Part shown: one piece after another, positions 41,515 through 50,137 of the stretch
Numbering within the stretch: position 1 is the stretch's first letter
Layout: each line of letters begins with the position of its first letter
NCBI GenBank assembly: GCA_964619955.1
Contig: CAZUJF010000004.1
Location: forward strand, 180,779 to 244,778
Source of the DNA: JACQFK01 sp964619955
GTDB lineage: Bacteria; Planctomycetota; MHYJ01; JACPRB01
Direction: 5' to 3'
Length of the DNA: 64,000 nt
Notes under the pieces: generated by a model
What the model was told of the DNA's origin: nothing
Seen by the model: only the letters and a program-made list of their open reading frames with translations
Databases searched by the model: none
Position numbers and translations under genes: made by a program

Positions 41515-43863
41515 GTGAACGTCCTGACCCTGCTGGTCCTGCTCCTGCCGCAAGCCGCTCCCGCGGGACGGGAGGACTTCGAGGACGAACCCTTCGCCGG
41601 CGGCCTGCCCGAGGGCTGGCGCCGCGTCGAGGACGAGCACCACCCCGCCTACAACGAAGCCGCCGTCGTCCGGGATCCCGCGGCGAACTCCGGGACCCAC
41701 GTCCTGCGGCTCCGCACCCAGCGCGGGGCGGTCACGGTGGAGCAGCTTCCCAAGAAAGCCTGGCGTATCGAGGCCGGCCGCCCCTACCGGCTCTCCGGCC
41801 GGGCCCGGCTCCTGGAGCCGAAAGCCAACGCCGCCTCCCTCACGATCACCTGGAGGAACCGGCGCTTCGAACCCCTGGGCGAACGCACCTCCGCCCCGCT
41901 TCACGAGGGCGGGGAATGGCGCGAGCTGGCCCTCGAACTGCCCCCCGCGCCCGCGGACTGCCTCTGGGCCACCGTGCGCCTCACGTACGACGGACCGGAC
42001 GTGCGGGGGGAATGCGCGTTCGACCGCATCGAACTCGCCCCGGCCGTGCGGCTCGAGGTGCGCCCGGCCGGACGCGACCTCGCCCTCTTCGAAACCGGCC
42101 AGCCGCTGCGCCTCGAGGTCTCCGCCGTCGGTCTGGCCCCCGGCGAGCATGGCCTGGAAGTCGACGTGCGGGGCCCCTCCGGACCCGAATTGCGCCGCCC
42201 CTTCCGGCTCCTCCTGCCCGCCCCGCGCCCCCAGATCCTCGAACTGCCCGCGCTGGCGCCCGGCGCCTTCGTCGTGTCCGTGCACCTCGCGACCCCCCTC
42301 CTGAAACGGGAGCTGCCGCTGCTCGTCGCCAACCGCTGGACGACGCCGCCTTCCGCCGCGCCGCCCTTCGGACTTTCGTTCAATCCCATCGTCGGCGATG
42401 CGCCCTCGCCCGGGGAATTGCTCGGCTGGATCGGCGCCCGCCGCGCCCGCGTCGTCTTCTGGGACGTCCCTCCCCCCGCCCAGGGGGCGCCGCCCTCGGA
42501 CGCCGACCTCTTCGAGTTCCTCCAGCGCCTCGCCCGGGGCGCCCCCGGCGGCCTCGAAATCACCGGCGTGCTCGCGCGCCCGCCCCGCACCCTGGCCTCC
42601 CAACGGGGCTTCGACACGATGGCGGAATTCCTCGCCCAGGACAGGACGGTCTGGGAGCCGCCGGTGCGCGCCACCCTCTCGCGCTTCCGCGAACTCGTGC
42701 CCTGGTGGCAGGCGGGCACCGCGGACGACGCGCCCGCCCAGGGACCCGACGAGTTCCTGAAGCAGACCGAGGGCCGCCGCTTGAAGATCCTCCCGGCGGC
42801 GGATCTCGCGACGCTCCTGCGCGCCCTGGTCCAGCAGGCCGCCTCCGGGGACCCGGTCCCCGTCCTGCTGTCCGTGGCGCCGCCCCTCGTCGACGCCGCG
42901 GGCGCGCCGGCCGCCGGACTGCTCGCCCTGCGCGCCCTCAACGACATCCTCGCCGGCGCCCGGCCCCGCACGCCCCTCCTGCAGCTCGGGACTCCCGTGC
43001 GCGAATTCGCGTTCGAGAAGGACGGCCGCGTGCTCTTCGCCCTCTGGAGCGAGTCCGGCGAGGTGGAGCGCGAGATCCAGATCGGCGCCGGCGCCGCCGT
43101 CTACCCGCCCCTCGGCGCCGTCCGGCCCATGGCCGAGGTGGAACGCCTGCGCCTCGGACCCGTCCCCGTCTTCGTCGCCGGGGCGGACGCCTTCTTCCTC
43201 GAAAGTCAGTCCAGCTTGCGCCTCAGCGACCCCGAACGCCCGGCCGACGGGACCGTCACGCTGCCCCTCCGTGCAGACCCCACGCGGCGTTTGATCAGCT
43301 TCCGCAATCTTTCCGAGGATCTGGAGATCACGGACGTGCGCATCCGGCTTGAACCCACCTTTCCCGCCGACTGGATCGTGCGGCCGCGCACCCTGGGCGT
43401 CGAGCGCCTCGCCCGCCGAAAGGAACTCTCCCAGGAGCTGAGCTTCACGCTGCCCCCGGGGGAAAGCGAGCGCGACCAGGAGCTGCGCTTCGAGATCCGC
43501 TTCCAGAGGGACGGCAAGGAGCACGTCATGCAGGCGACGAGGATCGTGCGGCTGCAGTCCCCCATCGTCGTGGAGCCGCGTTTCCAGCCTTCGGATTCGG
43601 ACCCGGACGCGCGGAAAGTGTCGTTCAAGATCGTGAACGGCAGCGCGGATCCGGTGAACCTGCTGCTGCGCCTGCGCCTCCCCGGGCTTCCCGAGCAGCT
43701 CGTGCCGCTGGGCCGCCTGCTTCCGGGCGCCGAGGCCTCGACCCCCGACTACGTCGTGAGCGGCCTGACCGCGCTCGCCCCCGCTTACCGCATCGTCGAC
43801 CTGATCGGCGAGGAGCGCGGCGGCGGGCGCATCCAGTTCCGGAAGACGATTCCGCTGCGCTGA
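41515..43863 (+). CDS. large secreted beta-rich protein of unknown function
   Basis: The 782-residue protein has a signal peptide (MNVLTLLVLLLPQAAPA, GTG start). An N-terminal segment of about 160 residues looks like a carbohydrate-binding-type jelly roll (FEDEPFAGGLPEGWRRVED, YRLSGRARLLEPKAN, ECAFDRIELAPAVRLEV). The middle, with helices and alternating strands (about 280-500), could be a barrel domain that has lost obvious catalytic residues. The C-terminal 250 residues are beta-sandwich-like. I do not recognise a named family. A cell-surface or periplasmic role is inferred. Confidence 0.65.
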   Translation: MNVLTLLVLLLPQAAPAGREDFEDEPFAGGLPEGWRRVEDEHHPAYNEAAVVRDPAANSGTHVLRLRTQRGAVTVEQLPKKAWRIEAGRPYRLSGRARLLEPKANAASLTITWRNRRFEPLGERTSAPLHEGGEWRELALELPPAPADCLWATVRLTYDGPDVRGECAFDRIELAPAVRLEVRPAGRDLALFETGQPLRLEVSAVGLAPGEHGLEVDVRGPSGPELRRPFRLLLPAPRPQILELPALAPGAFVVSVHLATPLLKRELPLLVANRWTTPPSAAPPFGLSFNPIVGDAPSPGELLGWIGARRARVVFWDVPPPAQGAPPSDADLFEFLQRLARGAPGGLEITGVLARPPRTLASQRGFDTMAEFLAQDRTVWEPPVRATLSRFRELVPWWQAGTADDAPAQGPDEFLKQTEGRRLKILPAADLATLLRALVQQAASGDPVPVLLSVAPPLVDAAGAPAAGLLALRALNDILAGARPRTPLLQLGTPVREFAFEKDGRVLFALWSESGEVEREIQIGAGAAVYPPLGAVRPMAEVERLRLGPVPVFVAGADAFFLESQSSLRLSDPERPADGTVTLPLRADPTRRLISFRNLSEDLEITDVRIRLEPTFPADWIVRPRTLGVERLARRKELSQELSFTLPPGESERDQELRFEIRFQRDGKEHVMQATRIVRLQSPIVVEPRFQPSDSDPDARKVSFKIVNGSADPVNLLLRLRLPGLPEQLVPLGRLLPGAEASTPDYVVSGLTALAPAYRIVDLIGEERGGGRIQFRKTIPLR

Positions 43864-43895
43864 GCGCCCCCCGCGGTGCTATTCTCTCCCCCCGT

Positions 43896-46061
43896 ATGGC
43901 GGAATTCGCGGAAGTCGTGCTCGCGCTGCCCCTCGACCGCAGTTTCACCTACCGCATCCCCTTCTCGATGCGCGGGCGCGTCGTCCCGGGCGTCCGCGTC
44001 AGCGTCCCCTTCGGCCCGCGCACCCTCGCCGGCTTCGTCGTGGCGCTCAAGGATCGCGCGGACTTTCCCCGCATCCGGGATCTCCGGGACGCCACAGACG
44101 AGGTCCTCGCCGACGCGCGCACCCTCGACCTGACCCGCTGGCTCGCGCGCCGCTACGCCTGCTCCTGGGGCGAGGCGCTCAACGCCGCGATCCCCGCGGG
44201 CGTGCGCGTCAAGAATCCCGGCCAGACGTTCCATTACGTCGGCGCCGGCACGGGCGAGCCCAAGGGACCGAAGCAGAAGGCGGCCCTCGCCTATGCGAAG
44301 ACGCTGACGGAGGCGATGCCGCGCCGCGCCTTCGAGGACAAGGCGGGGGTTTCCGCATCGACCGTCGCCGCCATGATCAAGGCGGGCTATCTCAAGGAGA
44401 CGATCGTCCAGCCCGGGGCCGACCTGCTCGCCGACGCCGTGCGCGAGGCCCCCAAGACGATCGAGCTCACGAACGACCAGCGGGAGGCGCTCGACGTGAT
44501 CGCCAAGGGACCGGGAGTTGTGCTCCTGCAGGGCGTCACCGGCAGCGGCAAGACGGAAGTCTACCTCCAAGCCATCCAGCAGGCGATCACTGCGGGGAAA
44601 CAGGCCATCGTCCTGGTCCCCGAGATCGCGCTCACGCCGCAGACGGTATCCCGCTTCCGCGCGCGTTTCCCCCGCATCGCGGTGCTGCACAGCGTGCTCA
44701 CGGGCGCCGACCGCGCGGGGCAGTGGCGCGCCATCCGGGACGGCAAGATCGACGTCGTCGTGGGCGCGCGCTCCGCCGTCTTCGCCCCCGTCCCGCGCCT
44801 CGGCGTGCTCGTCCTCGACGAGGAGCACGAGACGGCCTACAAGCAGGAGAACGACCCGCGCTACCACGCCCGCGACGTGGCGGTGCACCGCGCGCGCGCC
44901 GAGGGCGCGGTCGTGATCCTCGGCAGCGCGACGCCCTCGCTCGAATCGCTGCACCGGGCGCGCAGCGGCGACTACCGTCTCGCCCGGCTGCCCTCCCGCG
45001 TCGAGGGACGCGAGATGCCGGAGATCGAGGTGGTGGACATGACGGCGGAGGAGGCGGAGACGAAGCGCCGCCCGATCCTCTCGCGCCGTCTCGACCAGCT
45101 GCTGCGCCAGGCCTCGGAGCGCGGGGAGCAGTCCATCCTCTTCCTGAACCGCCGCGGCTTCATCACGCACATCTCCTGCCGGCGCTGCGGCTGGTTCTTC
45201 CGCTGCCGCCAGTGCGACGTCGCGATGACGTACCACAAGGAGAGCGACCGCGCCGTCTGCCATTACTGCAACGAGGCGGGGCCGCTGCCGCAGCTGTGTC
45301 CCGACTGCGGGTCGGGGGCGCTGCTGCAGTACGGCGTGGGGACGGAGCGCATCGAGTCGGAGATCCGCGGCACGTTCCCGGGCTTCGCGGTGTCCCGCAT
45401 GGACTCCGACTCCATGAAGACGCGCGGCGACTACAAGCGCTCGCTCGCCGCGCTCTGGGAGGGGGACACGGACATCCTGGTGGGCACGCAGATGATCGCG
45501 AAGGGCCTGGACGTGCCGGACGTGACGCTCGTGGGGGTGATCAGCGGGGACACGGCGTTCCACATCCCGGACTTCCGCGCCTCCGAGAAGACCTTCCAGC
45601 TGATCACGCAGGTGGCGGGGCGCACGGGACGGGGCGACAAGGGCGGCCGCGTCGTCGTGCAGACGTATTACCCGCAGCATCCCGCGATCAAGGCTGCCGC
45701 AACGTACGACTTCGAGGGTTTCGTGCAGCGGGAGTTGGAGCAGCGCAAGGACCTGGGCTATCCGCCGTTCGCGACGCTGGTGCGGCTCCTGGTGTCCGGC
45801 GAGGATCGGAAGGCGCTGGGGGAGGCGGCGGTGGATCTGGGCACGAAGCTCGGCGGGATCTTCAAGGCGGACCGGGCCGTGCTGCTAGGTCCGGCGGAGC
45901 CGCCGCTCGCGCGCCTCAAGGGCCGCTGGCGGCTGCACTTTCTGATGAAGTGTCCCGACCTCGAGGCGGTGCTGGACGATCTGCGGGCGCTCGGCCAAGG
46001 CTGGAAGGGCGGCTCGAAGGTGCAGCTCGCGATCGACATCGATCCGGTGTCGCTGCTGTGA
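43896..46061 (+). CDS. priA: primosomal protein N' (replication restart helicase PriA)
   Basis: PriA recognises stalled forks and reloads DnaB. The 721-residue protein has the 3'-BD domain at the start (VLALPLDRSFTYRIP), Walker A GVTGSGKTEVYL, the DEEH box (LDEEHETAYKQ) and ILGSATPSLES. Its zinc-binding cysteines are CRRCGWFFRCRQC and CHYC...CPDCG, and VGTQMIAKGLDVPDVTLVG follows. Length and motifs are complete. TATTCT at 43880-43885 lies 10 bases before the ATG. Its TGA overlaps the GTG start of the next gene. Confidence 0.97.
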   Translation: MAEFAEVVLALPLDRSFTYRIPFSMRGRVVPGVRVSVPFGPRTLAGFVVALKDRADFPRIRDLRDATDEVLADARTLDLTRWLARRYACSWGEALNAAIPAGVRVKNPGQTFHYVGAGTGEPKGPKQKAALAYAKTLTEAMPRRAFEDKAGVSASTVAAMIKAGYLKETIVQPGADLLADAVREAPKTIELTNDQREALDVIAKGPGVVLLQGVTGSGKTEVYLQAIQQAITAGKQAIVLVPEIALTPQTVSRFRARFPRIAVLHSVLTGADRAGQWRAIRDGKIDVVVGARSAVFAPVPRLGVLVLDEEHETAYKQENDPRYHARDVAVHRARAEGAVVILGSATPSLESLHRARSGDYRLARLPSRVEGREMPEIEVVDMTAEEAETKRRPILSRRLDQLLRQASERGEQSILFLNRRGFITHISCRRCGWFFRCRQCDVAMTYHKESDRAVCHYCNEAGPLPQLCPDCGSGALLQYGVGTERIESEIRGTFPGFAVSRMDSDSMKTRGDYKRSLAALWEGDTDILVGTQMIAKGLDVPDVTLVGVISGDTAFHIPDFRASEKTFQLITQVAGRTGRGDKGGRVVVQTYYPQHPAIKAAATYDFEGFVQRELEQRKDLGYPPFATLVRLLVSGEDRKALGEAAVDLGTKLGGIFKADRAVLLGPAEPPLARLKGRWRLHFLMKCPDLEAVLDDLRALGQGWKGGSKVQLAIDIDPVSLL

Positions 46062-46576
46062 GCCTCGGAAGACTGCTGACCAGCGGCGCGATCCTCGGGT
46101 TTTTCTTCCTGCTCGGCGCCTATCTGTTGAATCACGCCCGGACGGCGGACGCGCAGGCGCGGGCCGTCCAAGCCTCCTGGCGGGAGACTCCGGCGACCGT
46201 GTTGACCTTTGGAGAGAAGAGCACCCGCACCTACGACAAGGATAAGAAGACCTGGAGCACGACGCGCTGGAAGGAGCTCACGTACGCGTACGAAGTCGCG
46301 GGCCGCCGCTACGCGGGCAACCAATACGACGTCCTGTCGCGGCATGTCGTGCCGGATCAGCTCAGCTACGCGTCAGGTCAGACGCTCCGCTGTTTCGTCA
46401 ATCCTGCGACCCCCTCCGAAGCCGTGCTCAGCGCCGTGCTGCCGGACCTGAGGGTCTTCTACGTCGTCTCGGCGCTTTTCATGGGCATCCCCCTCCTGTT
46501 GCTCCCGCTCCTCGGCTGGCGCTATTGGAGAGGTCAACGGGCCGACCCGCCGGTAGCCCCAAGCGAAGCATCGTAG
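46058..46576 (+). CDS. DUF3592-like membrane protein
   Basis: The 172-residue protein starts at GTG 46058 (GTGA overlap with priA). It has two membrane segments, near residues 8-25 (SGAILGFFFLLGAYLLN) and 135-155 (VVSALFMGIPLLLLPLLGW). Between them lies a beta domain with WRETPATVLTFGEKSTR, YAYEVAGRRYAGNQY and RCFVNPATPSEAVL, the pattern of DUF3592 family proteins. The function of the family is unknown. The frame is open far upstream, but only as a shadow of priA. Confidence 0.75.
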   Translation: MSLGRLLTSGAILGFFFLLGAYLLNHARTADAQARAVQASWRETPATVLTFGEKSTRTYDKDKKTWSTTRWKELTYAYEVAGRRYAGNQYDVLSRHVVPDQLSYASGQTLRCFVNPATPSEAVLSAVLPDLRVFYVVSALFMGIPLLLLPLLGWRYWRGQRADPPVAPSEAS

Positions 46577-46689
46577 TCCACCTCCGCTTCTTCTATTCGC
46601 CCAACCCTGGGTAGGGGCACCCGACGATGTTTTTGCAGATTAAGGCTGCAGGCGTTGACGCAGGTCTGATACCGAACACGCGCCGCGCT

Positions 46690-48645
46690 TCAGCGGGCCA
46701 GGATCCCGCCGTCGCCGGGGACGCGCTCGAGGGCGGGGTCCCGGGAAAAGGTCAGGGTCGCACGCACGCCCCGCACGGGTTCGTTGGAGAGCTCCAGCGT
46801 TCCTCCGTGGGCATCCATGATCTTGCGGCTCGTGGCCAGCCCAAGGCCGTTCCCGGAGGCTTTCGTGGTGAAGAAGGGGCGGAACAGCTTGCTCCGCGCC
46901 TCGGGGTCGATGCCGGGGCCGTCGTCGATGACGGACAGCGAGACGTTCTGCCGGCCGCGGGAACAAAGCAGCCGGATGACGCCCGCCCCCTTCAGCGCCT
47001 CCGCCGCGTTCAGCAGCAGATTCCAAAGCACCTGCTCGACGAGCGAACGGTCGGCGCTCAGCGGGACCTCCCCGCCGTCGTCCAGGTCGACGCGGATCCC
47101 TTCGAAGAGCGGATGGTGCCGGGTCATCTCCAGGACGCGCCGGGCGGACTCCCGCAGGTCCATGCGGTCCTTCCGGACGGCCCAGGGCTTCGCGAGCAGG
47201 AGCAGCTGGTGCACCGTCCGGTCGAGCCGGGTCACCTCGCCGACCACCGCCTTCATGATGTCCCGGGTCGGGCTGCCCTCCGGACAGGCGTCCCCCAAGA
47301 CCTGGAGCGACCCGCTGATGGCCGCCAGCGGGTTCTTGATCTCGTGCGCGATGGCCGCCGCGGTCTCCCCGATGGCCGCCAGGCTCCGCGTGCGGACGAG
47401 TTCGTCCTCCATCGCCTTCACCGCGCTCAGGTCATGAAGGAATCCCGCGAAGAGCCGCCGGGAGCCCGCCTGAAGTTCGCTCAGCGACACGAAGACGGGG
47501 ACGACGGAGCCGTCCTTCCTGCGTCCGGCAAGCTCCCGTCCCGGATCGGCCGCGAGACCGTCCTCTCCGGCCAGCGAAGGCAGGAGAAGGCCGAGTTGGC
47601 GGCCGGCGAGTTCGGTCGCGGCGTACCCGAAGATGCGCGCGACGGCGGGATTGTGGGATTCGATCAGGCCGCCCGCATCCGCCACGAGGATGCCGTCCCC
47701 CGTCGATTCGAAGACCGCCTTGAGCCGTCCTTCGCTCTCGGCGAGATGTTCGACCGCCTCGTTCCTCTGGAAGAGCAGCCCCAGGTGGGCGCCGATGGAA
47801 TCCATGGTCCGGAGGAAGTCGGCATCGGGCGTCCGCGGCTCCCGGTCGAAGAACGCCATGACGCCGAAGACCTCGTCCCTGGCCCAGATGGGGAACCCGA
47901 AGGCGCCGCGCAGGCCCGTCTTCAGGGCCTCGCGCCGCCGGACGAAGCCCTCGTCCCGGGTGACATCGGGAATCCAGACCGGCTTGCGGCCGGCCCAGAC
48001 GCGCCCGGGCAGGCCGACGCTCTCCGCCAGCGTGGCCGAGCGCCCGGCCCGGATGAATTCCGTGATGCGGAGCGACGCATCCTTCCAGCTGTAGACGTGA
48101 CGGAGGGCGCGGCGGGTCCGGTCCACGAGCCAGACCTCCCCGACCGGCCAGCCGAAGCAGCCGCAGAGGGTCTTGAGGATCCGGGGCGCGGCCGCATCGA
48201 GCGACAGGCCCTCGACCAGGATCTCCGTGACCCGGTACTGGACCTCGTGGAGCAGGCTCATCCAGCGGGCCTCGACGCTTTCGCGGAAGACGAGCGTGTT
48301 GCCGAGCCGCTCTTCCGAGGGCCCGAGGACGGGAAACATCGTCACCCGGAATTCCCTGCCCGCGCCCTCCTCCGGGGCCAGCCGGAACGGGAAGGGGACG
48401 CCCTCCCCGCGCCGCGCCGACTCGTCCGCGACCGCCCGGAGCGCCGCGGAGGCCAGGGGCCGGTCCAGGGATTCCGGCCGGCATCCCTTCGCGCGCTCCT
48501 CGCCGACGCCGAAGAGGGCGGCGGCCGCGGGATTCCAGAGCGCGATCCGCCCGTCCGGGTCCAGCCCGACCACGGGATCGCCCTGATGCCGCGCCAGCGA
48601 CTCCAGAAACGGCCCTCCGCAGGACGGCTTGCGTGGAGTCGTCAT
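46690..48645 (-). CDS. sensor histidine kinase: PAS-GAF-PAS-HisKA-HATPase
   Basis: The 651-residue soluble kinase has a first PAS domain (about residues 12-120, PVVGLDPDGRIALWNPAAAALFG) and a GAF domain (about 135-290, with VGLPGRVWAGRKPVWIPDV). A second PAS (about 310-420) follows, then a phosphoacceptor domain with IAHEIKNPLAAISGSL and an ATPase domain (LLNAAEALKG, DDGPGID, GNGLGLATSRKIM). The H-box is of the NtrB/AtoS kind, which often signals to sigma-54 activators, but no receiver-type partner is adjacent. It ends convergently with the DUF3592 gene after a 113-base gap in which I see nothing. Confidence 0.92.
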   Translation of the reverse strand: MTTPRKPSCGGPFLESLARHQGDPVVGLDPDGRIALWNPAAAALFGVGEERAKGCRPESLDRPLASAALRAVADESARRGEGVPFPFRLAPEEGAGREFRVTMFPVLGPSEERLGNTLVFRESVEARWMSLLHEVQYRVTEILVEGLSLDAAAPRILKTLCGCFGWPVGEVWLVDRTRRALRHVYSWKDASLRITEFIRAGRSATLAESVGLPGRVWAGRKPVWIPDVTRDEGFVRRREALKTGLRGAFGFPIWARDEVFGVMAFFDREPRTPDADFLRTMDSIGAHLGLLFQRNEAVEHLAESEGRLKAVFESTGDGILVADAGGLIESHNPAVARIFGYAATELAGRQLGLLLPSLAGEDGLAADPGRELAGRRKDGSVVPVFVSLSELQAGSRRLFAGFLHDLSAVKAMEDELVRTRSLAAIGETAAAIAHEIKNPLAAISGSLQVLGDACPEGSPTRDIMKAVVGEVTRLDRTVHQLLLLAKPWAVRKDRMDLRESARRVLEMTRHHPLFEGIRVDLDDGGEVPLSADRSLVEQVLWNLLLNAAEALKGAGVIRLLCSRGRQNVSLSVIDDGPGIDPEARSKLFRPFFTTKASGNGLGLATSRKIMDAHGGTLELSNEPVRGVRATLTFSRDPALERVPGDGGILAR

Positions 48646-48652
48646 CCCGTTG

Positions 48653-48683
48653 ATTATACAACCCGGTTACGCATCCGCGTCAA
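48653..48683 (-). promoter_or_regulatory. sigma-70-type promoter of the PAS-GAF kinase gene
   Basis: On the minus strand TTGACG (48683-48678), a 19-base spacer and a perfect TATAAT (48658-48653) lead to ATG 48645 after just 7 bases. The transcript should be leaderless. The promoter sits after the rph stop, so the kinase has its own transcription in addition to any read-through from the nusA operon. Confidence 0.65.
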
Positions 48684-48705
48684 CCGCGGCGTCCGGGGGA
48701 GCGGA

Positions 48706-49425
48706 TTACCGGGCGAGCGCCTCTTTCTGCAGGTCCCGGAGGCGGGCGCAGCCGGATTCCGCCATCTGGTGCATCGCGAGCAGCCGCGCCACGTCGAACG
48801 GCGTCTTCTCCGCGGTGCCCTGCACCTCGACGATCAGGCCCTTCCCCGTCAGCACGACGTTCATGTCCACCTCGGCGCGGGAATCCTCCTGGTAGTTCAG
48901 GTCGAGCAGCACCTCGCCCTTGCAGACGCCGACGCTCACGGCGGCGATGCTGTCCTTCAGCGGCGGGGCGACGAACTTCACGCCTTCCTTCTGCATGTAC
49001 GTCACCGCGTCCATGAGCGCGACGTAGGAGCCCGTGATGGCGGCCGTGCGCGTGCCCCCGTCGGCCTGCAGCACGTCGCAGTCCAGCCAGATCGTCCGCT
49101 CGCCGAGCATCTCCATGTCCACGATCGCCCGCATGGCGCGGCCGATGAGGCGCTGGATCTCGGAACCGCGGCCGTCCACCTTGCCCGAGCGCTCCCGGGG
49201 CTTGCGGTCGTTCGTGGAGCCGGGCAGCATGCCGTACTCCGCGGTCACCCAGCCCTGCCCCTTCCCCTCCATCCACTTCGGGACCTCGAAGGCCACGCAG
49301 GCCGTGCAGAGGATCTTCGTCTTTCCGAATTCCACGAGCACCGAGCCCGGCGCGTTCGTGGTGAAATGCCGGGTGAACGTCACGGGCCGGAGCTGGTCGG
49401 CCTTGCGGCCGTCGATGCGGCTCAT
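48706..49425 (-). CDS. rph: ribonuclease PH
   Basis: RNase PH trims the 3' ends of tRNA precursors by phosphorolysis. The 239-residue protein shows ADQLRPVTFTRHF, GSVLVEFGKTKILCTA, WVTAEYGMLPGSTNDR, SEIQRLIGRAMRA, DCDVLQADGGTRTAAITG and LDLNYQEDSRAEVDMNVV. Length and all phosphate-binding residues look normal. It overlaps rbfA by 4 bases and is the last gene of the nusA-infB-ylxP-rbfA-rph operon, taking a place that truB or other genes often fill. Confidence 0.96.
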   Translation of the reverse strand: MSRIDGRKADQLRPVTFTRHFTTNAPGSVLVEFGKTKILCTACVAFEVPKWMEGKGQGWVTAEYGMLPGSTNDRKPRERSGKVDGRGSEIQRLIGRAMRAIVDMEMLGERTIWLDCDVLQADGGTRTAAITGSYVALMDAVTYMQKEGVKFVAPPLKDSIAAVSVGVCKGEVLLDLNYQEDSRAEVDMNVVLTGKGLIVEVQGTAEKTPFDVARLLAMHQMAESGCARLRDLQKEALAR

Positions 49426-49835
49426 TCTTCCTCCCCTGTCGTCGCGGCCGGGCCGGCCTCCGCGGCCTTCGCCGCCTCGTCCGTCTTGCGCTGCCGGGCG
49501 ATGCCGTCGAGCATGCCGTTGATCTCGTACATCTTCTCCATCTGCTCGTCGATCTCGAAGCGGATCTGCGGGAAGCTCCGCATCTGGATCCGGCGCGTCA
49601 GCTCCCGCTGGACGAAGCCCTGGGCCGACTTCAGGCCGGACAGCGACAGCTTCTTCTCTTTCTTCGTCCCGAGGATGGTGACGTAGATCACCGCGTAGCT
49701 GAAGTCGTCCGAGACCTTGGCGCGCGTCACGGTGACGAAGCCCAGGCGCGGGTCGCTCATCTCCTTCAGGAGGATCAGGCTCGTCTCGCGGACGATCTGC
49801 GCGGCCAGGCGGTCCTTGCGGAAGTTGGAACTCAT
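49422..49835 (-). CDS. rbfA: ribosome-binding factor A
   Basis: RbfA is a KH-type protein that helps mature the 30S subunit and acts at low temperature. The 137-residue product has FRKDRLAAQIVRETSLIL, DPRLGFVTVTRAKVSDDFSYAVIYV, GFVQRELTRRIQMRSFPQIRF and an acidic Ala/Glu-rich tail of about 25 residues. The start is ATG 49835; the frame is open far upstream only as a shadow of infB. It overlaps ylxP by 4 bases and rph by 4. Confidence 0.94.
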   Translation of the reverse strand: MSSNFRKDRLAAQIVRETSLILLKEMSDPRLGFVTVTRAKVSDDFSYAVIYVTILGTKKEKKLSLSGLKSAQGFVQRELTRRIQMRSFPQIRFEIDEQMEKMYEINGMLDGIARQRKTDEAAKAAEAGPAATTGEEE

Positions 49836-50119
49836 TCCCCGTAAATCTCCTGCTCCTCGCCCACGAGCTGGACGCCGCCGAAATAGCGCACGTAGCGGAC
49901 CACGCCCGACAGGACGCTCTGGACGAAGCCCGAATCGTTGCCCACCGCGGCGACCCCGATCTCGGCCGTCTGCCAGACGTCCTGCTCGTCCGTCTCCGCC
50001 GCGGCCACGTTGAACTTGTTGTGCAGGGTGTCCTTCAGGCTCCGCAGGACGCGGCGCTTCTCCTTCAGGGTGTGGCAGTCCCGCAGGAGCAGGCGCAGCT
50101 TGAGGGTCCCGACGATCAT
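49832..50119 (-). CDS. ylxP: DUF503/YlxP family protein
   Basis: The 95-residue protein matches DUF503 (VGTLKLRLLLRDCHTLKEKRRVLRSLKDTL, then FNVAAAETDEQDVWQTAEIGVAAVGND). YlxP-like proteins lie between infB and rbfA in many Gram-positive and other bacteria, and have been proposed to help ribosome assembly, but the role is not settled. The same position here (18 bases after infB, 4-base overlap with rbfA) supports the assignment. Confidence 0.9.
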   Translation of the reverse strand: MIVGTLKLRLLLRDCHTLKEKRRVLRSLKDTLHNKFNVAAAETDEQDVWQTAEIGVAAVGNDSGFVQSVLSGVVRYVRYFGGVQLVGEEQEIYGE

Positions 50120-50137
50120 GCGGCCGCGCCGGTGGCG

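Noticed and set aside
40462..43524. A 1020-codon minus-strand open frame opposite larC and the 782-residue protein gene
   Set aside because: Same reason: no domain and Gly/Ala/Arg-rich composition, while the plus-strand genes are clearly real.
46627..49686. A 1019-codon plus-strand open frame opposite the PAS-GAF kinase and rph
   Set aside because: It shadows a kinase, RNase PH and part of rbfA, all with complete motifs.
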